A DNA stretch of 64,000 nt, from the NCBI RefSeq assembly GCF_000499845.2, contig NC_023758.2, positions 13,610,427 through 13,674,426 on the forward strand. Direction: 5' to 3'. The position numbers and the translations under genes are program-made. The DNA comes from Phaseolus vulgaris (lineage: Eukaryota; Streptophyta; Magnoliopsida; Fabales; Fabaceae). Under the pieces are notes generated by a model, which made no database searches, was not told where the DNA came from, and was given only the letters and a program-made list of their open reading frames with translations. This document shows positions 19,746-31,162 of the stretch, piece by piece. The stretch's first letter is position 1, and each line of letters begins with the position of its first letter.

Positions 19746-22700
19746 TCAAGCTGGGGAGTAGATATTCGTCAGACCCAGCTTGGATTTGAGAGTAGAGAAT
19801 TGTGCGGAAGTAAGGGGCTTGGTAAATATGTCAGCAACTTGCATGGCAGAAGTAATGGGCAGCAGTTTAAGGAGACCAGAGTTAAGTTTTTCACGAACTA
19901 GGTGACAATCAATTTCGATGTGCTTGGTGCATTCATGAAAGACTTGATTGGACGCTATTTGAAGGACAAATTTGTTGTCACAGTACAAGGTTGCAGGCTA
20001 GGAGAGAGGAAGATGTAAATCCTAAAGGAGGTAAGACAACCATTGTAGCTCACATGTGGTGGTGGCAAAGGCTCTATACTCGGCTTCGGAGGAGCTGCGG
20101 GAGATAGTTGGTTGCTTCTTTGATTTCCAAGATATTAGGGAATCTCATAAGTAGATGGAATATCCAGTGACAAATTTGTGTGTGGTAGGACATGTTGCCC
20201 AGCCAGAGTCACTAAAATCACAGAGGTGAAGTGAGCTAGTATGAGAAAAATATAATCCTTCACCAGGGGTGCCCTTGAGGTAACGCACAAGATGTGAGAC
20301 AACTTGTTGATGATGAGTTGTGGGTGCATATATGAATTGGCTTAAATTGTGAATAGCGAAGGCGATGTCTAGTCGTGTGTTGGTTAAGTAGATTAGACAT
20401 CCAAGGAGTCTTTTGTATTGGGAAGTTGCATCAGCATCAAGAGGGGAGCCTTGGTCGGGAGAGAGACGGGAGGTGTGAGTCATAGGAGTGGGCACAGGTG
20501 CAGAGTCAAGCATGCCAGTTTAGTGAAGAAGATCAAGAGTATACTTGTGTTGACTTAAATGAAGACCAGAACTGTTGCGAGCAATTTCCAGTCCCAAAAA
20601 GTAAGTGAGATGACCTAAATTTTTTTATCTTGAAGTGATGGTGAAGGGATGCAATAATTGTATTGATTTCCTCCGTGTCATCACCAGTTAAGACCAAATC
20701 ATCAACATAATCAAGAATAACAATAAGTTTATCGTTATTATATTTAAGAAAAGAGAATGATCAGCAGCAAAAATAGAGTAATTATTTGATAAAAGAAAAG
20801 TAGAAAGTTTGGCATACCATTGACAACCAGCTTGACGAAGGTTATACAAAGACCGTTGAAGCTTGCAAACATCTTGGGGAGAAGGAAGAGAGAGGTCAGG
20901 TGGTGGGGTCATGTATACCTCTTCATGGAGATCACCATGAAGAAAGGCATTATTGACATCAAGTTATTTTAAAATCCAATTTTTAGTAGTGGTAACAACA
21001 AGGAGAAGATGAAGGGTAGTGAGTTTAGCAACAGGTGCAAAAGTGTCTAAGAAATCAAGTCCTTCAAGTTGGGTGAACTCTTTGGCAACAACTCTAGCTT
21101 TGTGGCGCTCAACAGTGCCATCAAAATGGTATTTGATTTTATATACCCATTTACAACCAATAGTTTTCTTTCCTGGAGGGAGAGGGGTAAGTTGCCAAGT
21201 ATTGTTAGTAGCAAGAGCTTGAAGCTCATCTTGCATGGCAGATTGCCAAGAAGCATGTTTGGAGGATTCGTTATAGGTCTGAGGTTCATGATGAGAATTG
21301 ATAGAGGAAATAATATTTCTAAAATTGGAAGATAAGGAATTGTAAGACAAGTAATTATGAATAGGATATCTACTACTTACAGTGTTGGTTGCAGTGTGGA
21401 AATCCGCAAGATTGGCAGGTTGCCGGTGAGGACGAGCTGATCTTCTTGGAAATTGGGGTGAGGTTCTTCTTGGAGGTGCAGGCGGTGATAATTCTGGTGG
21501 AGGTGCAATGTTGGATGCAAGAGCAGAGACACTATTTGCTGGAAGATCAGAGGATAATGAGGCTGGTGGAGGGACATTATTGGGTGCAGAAGTAGAGGCA
21601 CATGACTCGGCAGGAGGTGCAGTATCAAAAAAAAAATCAAAAGCAGAATTATATGCGTTAGAAATAGGGAGATATAAAGTGTTGGGGTCCCTAGGCAAGC
21701 CATTGTCCAATTTATATGGAAAATGATTTTCATGAAAGATTACATGTCTTTATATCTCTGTGCTATGAAACTTTAAATTTAAGATAATATAACCTTTTGT
21801 ATTTTGCAGGAAGCCAAGAAAAATACCTTTAATAGATCTATCATCTAATTTTTTTTCCTATGTGCAGTAATGGTACTAGCATAACAGAGATAACCAAACA
21901 CTTTTAAAAAGGAAATGTCATACGATTTTCCAAACAACTTTTCATGAGGAGTGTTGTTATTAAGTAATGGAGTAGGAATAACATTTATTAAGAAAACAAC
22001 ATGATTTACAGCAAATTCCCAAAAAATAGGAGGAAGATTTGCTTGAAAAAGTAAAGTCCGGGTTACATTTAGTATGTGTTGATATTTACGTTCTACAATG
22101 TCATTTTGTTGTGGTGTTTCAACACAAGATTTTTTATGTATAATTCCCTTTGAAGCATAAAAATTTGACATAGCAAACTCAACACCATTGTCAGTACGAA
22201 TCGTTTTGATATTAGTTTTGAAATGATTTTGAACAAAAACAATGAAGTTAATGATGTGCTGACGCACTTCAGATTTGTTATGCAACAGAATAACCCAAGT
22301 ATAACGTGAGTAATCATCAACAATAGTCAAGAAATAACGAAAACCTTGCATAGAAAAGATGGAACATGGTCCCCAAATATCAAAGTGTACAAGATAAAAA
22401 ATAACAGAGGTAACAACATTACTTAAAGTGAAAGAAAGTTTTCTCTATTTTGCACGACTATAAGTGTCACATACATGATGAGTATCAACCGTAATAAAAG
22501 AGTATTGTTTGCTTAAGACATGTAATCTTTCAGGTGAAGGATGTCCTAGTCTATAATGCCACAATGTTTTTTCCGTGATATTACAATTAATAAAAGGAGC
22601 AAAATAATGCGGTTTAGAATGGCTAGAAGTAGGCAAGGTAGTGACAAGGTACAAGCCAACAGTGGCTTTAACTGTACCAATCCTCTCTTGGGTGAGATTG

Positions 22701-23113
22701 TACTGTATAATGCAATGGGTTGAAGTGAATGTTAAAGTGCATTTAAGTTGGTGTGTGAGTTTAGAAACAAATATTAAGTTTAATTGAAAATGAGGCACAT
22801 ATAACACATCAGACAAATAAAACTTATCAGAAAAACGTACTAAACCAGAATATGTAGCATAAACAGTTTGGTCATTTGGAAGACTAATTAAGACAGGTTT
22901 AATTTTAGTATAAGTAGTAAAAACGTTCAAATTGTGGCAAATATAATCTGTGGCACCAGAATCAATAATCCAAGATTCTTTTATAGCATATAGTGAAGAG
23001 AGAAACTTACATGTTGAATATTGCTCAGTATTGGGGATTTCATTTGCAGAGAAGGTGCCGACTTGATTAATTTGAGTGTGAGGAGAAGGATCCTCAAGGT
23101 TTTGCTGACGCAA
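19746..23113 (-). pseudogene. Copia pol of element E, broken
   Basis: Read 5' to 3' on the minus strand. 23113-22445 has the protease motif (WIIDSGATDYIC) and the GAG-pre-integrase LWHYRLGHPSPERL. 22351-21845 has the integrase core with Asp in VDDYSRYTW, the FKTNIKTIRTDNGVEF Asp, and Glu in QNDIVERKYQ. 21710-20964 has the reverse transcriptase start (GCKWVYKIKYHFDG, FAPVAKLTTL). The catalytic YVDD is near 20690 in a shifted frame. 20513-20145 has the end of reverse transcriptase and the start of RNase H (DATSQYKRLLGCLIYL, SDSGWA). 19988-19746 has the RNase H end with [12 protein letters not shown] and ADIFTKPL. Several frameshifts and stops separate the parts, so no polyprotein can be made. 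Confidence 0.82.
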
Positions 23114-23160
23114 AATGTTGGTCAGGAATTGGCACTGCTGTGATGTAAGTTGAATCCCCT

Positions 23161-23592
23161 TTACATCATGTTCTTTAGGAAAAAGCTCAAAAAAAATGCA
23201 GTAGTAATCATATTATTGGCTTGGGATGTCCAATTGGTGAATTTGTAGCCAGGAGGGAACCCATGCTTTTTATAACAAGTGTCGACAGTGTGGTCAAGAC
23301 GATTAAAAAAAAGTGCAGAATTTTCTAGTAGAAGAAAACTTTGAGGTTTTAACATTACCAGAAGGAAAATCCACTTTGTGAAAACAAACCGCCTCAATAT
23401 GACCGTATTTACCACATAAATTGCATGTAATGGTGTGACTACTATTAAGACTATGAAAACTAGGGTTTTCATTAGACATTGTCTAAGAGATTTTGAAACA
23501 CAATCAAGATTTTGAAAGAGAAGAAAAGAGATAACCAAGAACAACAAAGGGGGGAAATAAAGATCAAAGAGAAGCGCAGCAGAACTCTTCAT
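23161..23592 (-). pseudogene. Gag remnant of element E
   Basis: A CCHC knuckle (CNLCGKYGHIEAVC, minus strand about 23428-23390) and a downstream YKKHGFPPGYKFTNW block remain, in two frames. Only about 130 bp separate the primer site from the knuckle, so most of gag is missing by internal deletion. Confidence 0.65.
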
Positions 23593-23612
23593 TTGAAGAG
23601 CTCTGATACCAT

Positions 23613-23935
23613 ATTACAGTCAATGAAGATGAATATTCCTTGTCTGATGTAGTGCATCAAATGGAGCACACATAATCGCATGTAATCGCAATGAAGAAAA
23701 GGAGGTTCTTATGAACCCTAATTGCAAATGAAAAAGAGACAATGACTTAAGCATAAAAGAGAGAAAAGCATAGAAAAGAAAATACAAAAGATATTCTTAT
23801 TTACTTGTGTATTAAAGAGTAAAATACATGGTATATAAGAAAAAAGACTAAGACCTGGCTGAAACAGAAAGAGAAAGTTGGGTTAAACAAACAAAGCCCA
23901 CTAACTTAAAACAGAAAAACTAAATACGTTAACAT
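23613..23935 (-). repeat. 5' LTR of element E (about 323 bp)
   Basis: It is bounded by TGTTAACG on one side and the primer site on the other. A TTATATACCATG TATA-like box lies about 23835-23846, putting the likely transcription start near 23810. That is also where similarity to the 3' LTR stops. Confidence 0.65.
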
Positions 23936-23967
23936 AGAGGGAAGACAATTATACAAATTAAGATAGT

Positions 23968-24077
23968 GGAATTTAAATAAAACTTAATCTCACAAAATCG
24001 ATTCGGTAATGTGAGAATTGCACCTACTTATATATTATAATTTGGTGATATATCTAGCTGATATGAGATCTCTAACA
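23968..24077 (-). repeat. TRIM-type LTR remnant
   Basis: On the minus strand it reads TGTTAGAGATCTCATATCAG, then ATATAAGTAGGTGCAATTCT and a GATTTTGTGAGATTAAGTTT end. It is a diverged relative of the TRIM LTRs at 8211 and 52055. Confidence 0.5.
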
Positions 24078-24238
24078 TTTGGAACCACTAAGAATCTATC
24101 CTAGTCAATATTAATTGGACGTGTCATGTTACTCGCTATCAAACCCTCCTAAATTTGCACGCTATTTGTCTTTGTCTTTAGGATGAACGCTTGATGTTCT
24201 CGTTGAAGATTTCACATCTATTAGAAAAATATTAAAAA

Positions 24239-24263
24239 TGATATATATATATATATATATATA
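24239..24263. repeat. (AT)n microsatellite
   Basis: About 12 AT units. Confidence 0.85.
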
Positions 24264-25867
24264 TTCAGCATATATATATAATAAAAAAGTTAATGCACAA
24301 ACTTAATTGTATAAAGATGATTGTTTGAGATTGAGTAATCTTAAATTTTACTCTCTTAATACATTGACAAAATTTAATGTATTTTTATGCTCATTGAAAA
24401 TTTCGTTATAAGAAAAAAAAAAGCAAAATTAAAAAGATAATTTGGAGTTCTTATAATGAATTCTCCAAAAGGTTTGTTAAAAATATACTATCACTCTTTA
24501 TTAGTATGATGATTTTAATATTTTAACTCATTTATCATTATTTCATAATTTTTTTGAAATATAACTTTAAGTGTATTTATACAGATATTTAATAATACTT
24601 TTTAATTTGTAGATTATTAAAGTATATTCTATTTAGTTAGAAAATAAGAGTAAAATTACCTAAACACTGAATTTAGTGTTATAATAATATAAAACTAAGA
24701 TTAAGATAATGTACTTTTAGGAATTGAAATAATACAAAAAAAAAACAAAGAAGAAATATTTTTTGTTTGTTTTGAGAATAAAAACTATTTTTAAACTAAA
24801 GTCCAACCCTGCACTAAAAGTAACTTTTTTTGGTGTATGAAATGAAAGTTGTTCGTATTGCTTTATTTGCCACCCCTAGTGAAAATGTAAATTAATTTTG
24901 TTAGAACAATAAATGCGACAAGAAGTTGAACTAAGATGAATTGGCTAGCAATTGAACAATGAGTATAATAATAAAATATCTATGGAAGAAAACATGTATA
25001 TTTTAATGTTAATAGTTTGATCATATGCTGATGTTGCATTTGTGATACATTCAATGCTTTTAATTAGTTGACAATTATTAATGTTTGTCGACAGCTCGGT
25101 GGCAAATAATAAAACCAGATACTGCCTACCAATATTGAAAAGATTTGGTTAAGTAAATAAATCATTATAAAATTAATATTATTCTTGCTAACTATGCTGC
25201 AACTTGTGATGCTTGAATTCAATAATATTATTCTTGCTAACTATGAAATCTAGGTTTCTCTACAACTTACACTAATTAGGTACACTCAATCTTTATTAAA
25301 ATTGCCAAAATTTTGCTGCATGTGTTATAGCATACAGGAACAATCATCAAGATCTTTGTGGACATTCCCAACAAATATAGACTTCCAAAATATAGATTGT
25401 GTAACTCAAGGAAATTTCCAAATTATATATCGAATTTTGGTAGTTTTTTTACCACTCAAAAAATTTTTACACCTATTTTTTATCTATTATTTTTTTTTAA
25501 CACAAAAGTTATCTTCAACATACTCCTTTACGTCTATATAAATATTAGTAGTCTAATAAATTTCTTTTTTAGTATGTCTAATAAATATTTTAATTTTTTT
25601 GAATTTCAATTATCTTGTTTGGATTGGTTTTAAGGTTACTTATTTTTACTCGTAAAATTGTTACTAAAATATACAAATTTTGAGAACAAAATTAGAAGTT
25701 TCAAAAAGTGATGATAAGAATACTTCAATAGAGGAATTTGTAGAAAATAAAGTTTTGATGTCTCCAAATCTGTGAAAAAAACTTGGTGTCTATGCTGCTG
25801 TGTTTGGGGTTTAGTTCTATGTTGTTTAGAATTTGTAAAGTTCACTCTTAAACCAATGCACAACTGA
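24264..25867. other. AT-rich spacer
   Basis: No gene recognised. A 22-bp direct repeat, AATATTATTCTTGCTAACTATG, occurs at about 25174 and 25224. Confidence 0.5.
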
Positions 25868-26131
25868 ATCAATCTGTTTTGGAAAAGAAAAGTGTCTTTC
25901 TAAGCCAAGTGAAAAACAATCGGTTGATTTCACGGTTTAGTCGGTTGTTTTGCACCCAACTTGTTTGAGGGTTTTCAAAATTGTTTTTGACTTGGTTGAC
26001 TAACTTTCAAAATCAATTCAACTAGTTAAAACGACATTTCAACCGGTTGATTTTTGAATTTCTTAACAACTTTTCAAAAACGCCCCTTAAAAATTTCACA
26101 CCCTCTCTTGTTAAGGCCATTAATTCTATCA
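25868..26131 (+). repeat. Internally deleted 5' LTR of B (about 264 bp)
   Basis: It contains the two U3 palindrome pairs (25915/25936 and 26017/26038, both 21 bp apart), then jumps to the LTR end (CACACCCTCTCTTGTT ... ATTCTATCA). The TATA region and most of R/U5 present in the other copies are missing. Confidence 0.65.
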
Positions 26132-26192
26132 ATTGACATCAAGAGCTAGGTTCTTGAAATTTACTCAAGTCCTGTTTTTCAAAACTTTTTTA

Positions 26193-27899
26193 ATGGCAGA
26201 CAAGTTGCCTTTTGGGGAAGGAGCTTCTATTAATAAACCACCTTTATTCTGTTGTGTGAATTATCAATTCTAGAAAATTAGAATGAAATTTTTTATTCAA
26301 TATACATATAAAGGAATTTGGGAAGCCATAGAGAATGGACCCTTTATCCCACAAGTAAAAAAGGATGATGTGTTTGTTGATAAGCCTTCATTTGAATGGA
26401 CTGAGTCAGACAACAAGAAAGCTAAGTTTGATTGGATTGCAAAAAATATTATAACTTATGTTTTAAACTGTGATGAATTTTTCAGGGTGTCACAGTGCAA
26501 TTTTGCAAAAGAAATGTGGGATATTCTTGAGGACACACATGAGGAAACCAGTGATGTGAAGAGGGCAAGAAAGCATGCTCTCATCCAAGAATATGAATTA
26601 TTCAGGATGCAAAAAGGGGAAAAAATTTGATGTGCAGAAACGCTTCTCTCACATTGGGAATCACCTAATGAGTCTTGGAAAAAGATTTGACAAAGAGGAG
26701 CTGAATATAAAGATTTTAAAGTGTCTTGACAGGTCTTGACAGCCAAAGGTTACTGCAATTTCTGAATCAAAGGATCTAACATCCATGACAACAGCCTCAT
26801 TGTTTGGTAAGCTAAGGGAACATGAACTTGAAATGAATCGGTTGTTTGTCTAAGAGAGTGAGGATAAACACATAAAAGGAATAGCCCTGAAAGCAACTGG
26901 CTAGAGAACATATCAAGATTCGAGTGACAGTGAAGAAGACACAATGAGTTTGCTATAAAAAAAGTTCAGCAAATTCTTGAAGAAGAACAACAAAGACCAA
27001 TCTTCTAAAATGTATAATTCCAAGAAACTGAATCATTTCAATCCTAATAAATATACCTATTTTGGTTGTGGTGAGCAGGGACACGTCAAGGCAAATTGTC
27101 CTAACAATGAGAACAAAGAGAAAATAGAATTCAAAGGAGAAAGAAAAGGCAAGATCAAGAAAGCATATGTAGCTTGGGATGACAATGAAGTGTGATCTTC
27201 CAGTTCTTCAGAAGATGTAGAAGTTAATCTGTGCTTGAAGGCATCAACATCAAGTAGTGTAAGTTCATCTTCTTCATCCAAAGGTAATAACTGCTATAAA
27301 CTCCTTGAAGCATTTAAACAAACACATAAAGAATCTAATAGATTGGCTCTCTTGAACAACTTGTTGAAAGGATTGAATAATTAGCTTGAAAGCAGAGTTA
27401 AATCACTGCAAGAAGAGTTGGAAAAATCTAAAATTGATTTTGAAAATTTGGATTTGATTTACAAGAACTCTTCTTGCATGTGTGACTCAAGTGTTTGTGA
27501 AAATTGTGAATCTCTTGAAAAGAAAGTTCACTACCTTGTGAAAACTGTGGATAGGCTTTCAAGAGGAAAATCCAACTTTGAGAGTGTTCTTGCATATCAA
27601 AATTGTGTTTTTGGAAAATCAATGGGATTTCAAAACCTTTTTCAACTGTGCCAGAAAATCAACTGATTAAAAGATCGAAACAATTGGTTGTTACATGCTT
27701 TTATGGTATGAAGAGAGGTTATTCTGTCAGGTTCTGCAGAATTCGTAAAATTCCTATTCCTAAAGGTATCTTGAAATGGATTCCAAGAAATATTAATGGT
27801 TCTAATGATAAATCTAACATGAAAGTTCCTAAATTTTTTAAGGAGCGAATCTCGTCATTTGATATTTATTTTTTTTGTAGAACTTTGCTTCCACAATGA
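26193..27899 (+). pseudogene. Gag of element B, broken
   Basis: Starts MADKLPFGEGASINKPPLF. A TAG near 26273 and further stops and shifts interrupt it. Segments in order: capsid-like part (26283-26630), CCHC knuckle YFGCGEQGHVKANC in a frame starting 26977 (its first Cys has become Tyr: TYFGCG), coiled coil (about 27300-27600), and second knuckle CFYGMKRGYSVRFC near 27697, with Cys to Gly and His to Tyr changes. The palindrome pair 27658/27679 precedes the second knuckle as in the other copies. Confidence 0.7.
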
Positions 27900-28098
27900 A
27901 GGATATGTAGAATCTGGCTTTCATGGATGCAAATACTCAAGACAAAGCTTAGATTCTAGAATTATGAACTGTTTCAAATATGTACTAAAATCTTGAAGGA
28001 TAATTCCCTGTTCTTTCTATGCTTGAACATTCAGTTTTAAATCAAATTCTGTATTTTCATTCTTTGGTTCTGGATTATTTTGTTTTGCAATTCTTCTA

Positions 28099-29184
28099 TG
28101 TTGAAGATGGGAAGCTTTGATGTGTCAAATCCTCATGAAGCCTGAAGCTGTGTGATGTTTTAGGTTTAGGTTTTGGTATGGGGTTTACAATCTTTGTAAG
28201 ATTAGTATTGATTCTCAAACAAAGCTTATTTCAATCTGTTTTAAAGATTAAAGTGTTTTTGCATGCAAAGGGAAAAACAACCAATTAAAGTTTCGAGATA
28301 ATCGGTTGTTTGTCACTTAGCTGGCAAAGATATTTTGAAACTGTTTTTTGAATCAGTTGTATAATTGACAAAACCATTCAACCGGTTAAATCGTGGTTTT
28401 AACCGATTAAATGTATGTTTTCATAACAGTTTTTTGAAAACCTGTTTTAACTGATTTGAATGTCATCAACGGTAGCTTTTCAAGGTTTATAAAATGAGTC
28501 TTCCTTTAAACGTAAAAAGATTGATGAAACAAAAAAGTTTGATACTCTAACTGCGATTGATTTGAGAGATTACAAACTGTTTGTGATAAGGTTTTTACCA
28601 AGTTTTAGCAAGATTGCCTTTGAGCTTAGTTGCGATTCAAAGAACTGATCAATAGGGTTCTGGTGTACTGTGATTCCAGGTGTTTTCTAACCCTGTTCAA
28701 GTTCTTGTAATTGTTCATATTACTCTCTATATAACTGCTGTAAAATCCTGTAAAGTCAGTGTAATTCTGGCTTGAGGTGTTTGTTGTGTGCAAAGAGGGT
28801 GAGTAGGCTTTGCGGGATTCAAAGTCACCTTTTTGTGTGTGGTGTATGTGTAATCTGTGATTGGTTGCATAGTGAATACTCAGTGGTTTGACTGAGGACT
28901 GGATGTAGCTCTTGGACAGAGTGAACCAGTGTAATCTCTGTGTGTATTCTCTCTATCTCTTCTCTCATTATCTATTGGATATTTTCCGCTGTCATAAACA
29001 ATCGGTTGAAACGTATTATTAACCGATTAAATTTCTGCTATCTGTTTCTGTTTGGTATTTTGATTAGCTTTCTGAATTGCTTTTCTGAGTTGATTGTTAA
29101 AGTTTCATTCTAAGCAAAGTATTTGTAAAAATCTTTTGAAAACAATTCCCCCCCCCCCCCTTGTTTTAGCCATCAAACCTAACA
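28099..29184 (+). repeat. 5' LTR of element C (1086 bp)
   Basis: Starts TGTTGAAGATGG and ends AAACCTAACA. It is directly followed by ATTGGTATCAGAGC, a perfect initiator-Met primer site (29185-29198). A TATA candidate TTTATAAAATG lies near 28487. Palindrome pairs at 28276/28297, 28377/28398 and 28997/29018 are all 21 bp apart. A run of about 12 C lies near 29149-29160. No purine tract precedes it, so it reads as a 5' LTR rather than a 3' LTR of B. Confidence 0.78.
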
Positions 29185-29250
29185 ATTGGTATCAGAGCAA
29201 GGTTTTTGAAAGTTACTCAAATTTTGAATTCTGTTTTTTTAAAATATTTT

Positions 29251-30208
29251 GATGGCTGATAAAAGTTTTTTGGGGAAGGTGCCTCTTTGAACAAACCACC
29301 TTTGTTCTGTGGTCAAAACTATCCTATTTGGTGCATAAGAATGAAGTTCTTTATTCAATCCTTAGATAAGAATATTTGGAATGTTATTTCAAATAATACC
29401 TATGTGCATATGCCTGAAATTAATGAATCCTCTAAAGAACATCTTGATTGTATGGCACAATTTATTATTGTGTTTGCTCTAGACTCTTATGTATTGCTCA
29501 AGATTTCAGAATGCACTTCAGCTAAGGGAATGTGGGACACACTTGAGGAATTGCACAAGAATCCAAGGAGTGACTTGGTGGATAAAGAAAAGTCATTTGC
29601 TGGCTCAATCTCTTCTAAAAACAAAGTGGAAGTCTGCTTAATGACCAAGGGAGAATCATAATCAAGTCAAGTAAGTACAACCTCTTCTAATAAGTGTGAA
29701 CGTTATTTTCAATTGCTTGATGCTTTCCAAGAAATTCGTGAAGAAGCTAAGAGATTAACTTTTTGAAATAACCGATTGAAATCTGAAAACAACAAGTTGA
29801 AAATGAAAATCACAGTTTTGGAAAAAGACTTGAATCAATCAAAAACTGATTTAGAAAATTCTGAATTGATGCATGAAAAATCCTCTTGCAAATGTGATTC
29901 AAATTTGTGCAAAAACTGTGAGTCTCTTCAAGAGAAAGTCTTATATCTTGTGAAAACAATTGATATCATTTCGAAAGGAAAATCAAATTTTGAAAATGTG
30001 TTGGCATCCCAAACATGTGTATTTGGAAAATTTGGCTTGGGTTTTAACCCCTAAAGCAAATAAACTCGGTGTACAAAACCTTTTTCAACTTTCACTAAAA
30101 AACAATCGGTTAAAAAATCAAAAACAATCGGTTGTTTGTTGTTTCTGTTGCATGAAAAAGGGACACTTTGTTAGGTTCTGCAGAATCAGAAAGTTTTATG
30201 TCCCTAAG
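29251..30208 (+). pseudogene. Gag of element C, 5' part
   Basis: Begins near 29251 (MADKSFLGKG-like, frame disturbed), with NKPPLFCGQNYPIWCIRMKF from 29287. A deletion after LDTLEELHK-like sequence removes the first zinc-knuckle region. The coiled coil (29776-30050) and second knuckle CFCCMKKGHFVRFC (about 30141-30182) remain. The palindrome pair before the knuckle is spaced 22 bp (30101/30123), the only exception found. The ORF is interrupted at 30208 by the gypsy insertion and continues at 37924 (GILKWVPKEPHDYW) to a stop near 38020. Confidence 0.72.
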
Positions 30209-31162
30209 TGATATGATATCAATAACATGATAGAGATATAATATGAACATGTTATGCAAGAGTTGGAATATGATTAGGCACTTTTTAAGAATTGGATTAA
30301 TGTTCTTAACCATCAAGAACACACCAAAACATAAGTAACCAAGCCAAACTCATATAGAAACCCATAATATGGCATATGAACCGATTAAAACACAAAAGAA
30401 CACAAATGAATCGATTAAAACACAAGGAAACACAACAAAAACCACAAGAATAAAAAACTAGAAGGAACTACCGAATGAAAACACAAAATAAGCAAGTTTT
30501 ACCGATTGAAATGACTAGAAACAACAAAGACATGTTTAAGAGTTTGTTTTGAAATGGAAATGGATGAAGAAGATGAAAAGAACTAGGAAACTTATGTGGT
30601 TGTAGCTCTTGGATATGTGCACGCCACTTGAAGGATGAAAGGCTTCAAGATGAGTGTAGTTGCCGCCACTTGAGAGTCCAAGAATGCACTCAAGATAAGA
30701 CTAGAAGAGAAGAAGACACAAGTCTCTCTCAATTCACTCACCAATTTGGGAGAGGTTCTTTACTCAACAATCAATTCTATCATTTCAAAGACTCAAGCCC
30801 TCCTTTTATAGGAGAAAGGACCGGTCACTTACTACAAAGAAGCTTACAAGAGAAGTTTTACAAGGTAGCCTATAACTCTTCCACTTCTAGCGCCTAAAAT
30901 GGAGAGTGAAGAGGCACCTTCTAGATTTTTCCTAAAGCTAACGCCTATAGATGCTATACACAAGAGGTGTCTTAGGTTTCCCTCTTTAGAACCTTCCTAA
31001 ACACTACTTTGTATTTTAAATTTTATACAAAAGAAACTACAAAAAGAGAAAACATTTGAAGCCTACTTCCTAACTCTTTAGCTTTGCTCCTTGTAATCCT
31101 TTGAGGTAAAAAGGATGATGAGCTAATATGTCTTTGAACATCTTCAACTTCAACCTCATTCA
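30209..31162 (-). repeat. 3' LTR of the nested gypsy element
   Basis: On the minus strand it starts TGAATGAGGTTGAAG directly after a purine tract (GATCAAGAAGAAGAAG) and ends GATATCATATCA at 30209. It matches 36863-37820. The terminal codons of the integrase frame, to a stop at 31023, lie inside it. Confidence 0.75.

Larger units (their letters stand above)
19607..23935 (-). mobile_element. Decayed Ty1/copia element E
   Basis: The minus-strand order is LTR, primer site, gag remnant, protease/pre-integrase, integrase, reverse transcriptase, RNase H, purine tract, LTR: a copia order. The 5' LTR is about 23613-23935 (starts TGTTAACG on the minus strand). It is followed directly by TGGTATCAGAGCTC (plus 23597-23610), a perfect initiator-Met primer site. 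The purine tract AGCTTGAGGGGGG precedes the 3' LTR, which starts TGTTAACA at 19739. Only about 133 bp of the 3' LTR match the 5' LTR, ending near 19607, so it is truncated near the U3/R border. Confidence 0.8.
25868..28098 (+). mobile_element. SIRE-type copia element B (gag only)
   Basis: A shortened LTR (25868-26131), a primer site ATTGACATCAAGAGC (26132) and gag (26193-27899). About 200 bp later the next LTR (28099) begins, with no pol between. The order is LTR-gag-LTR, so B and the following copy C share or abut one LTR. Confidence 0.7.

Noticed and set aside
25174..25245. Target-site duplication from the 22-bp direct repeat AATATTATTCTTGCTAACTATG
   Set aside because: Only 28 bp lie between the copies and there is no element sequence, so a local duplication is simpler.
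28099..29184. 3' LTR of element B
   Set aside because: No purine tract precedes it, while a perfect primer-binding site and a gag follow, so it is better read as the 5' LTR of C; sharing by both cannot be excluded.
30628..30897. Plus-strand ORF of 89 residues in the gypsy LTR
   Set aside because: It lies inside the LTR, antisense to the element, with no recognisable domain.
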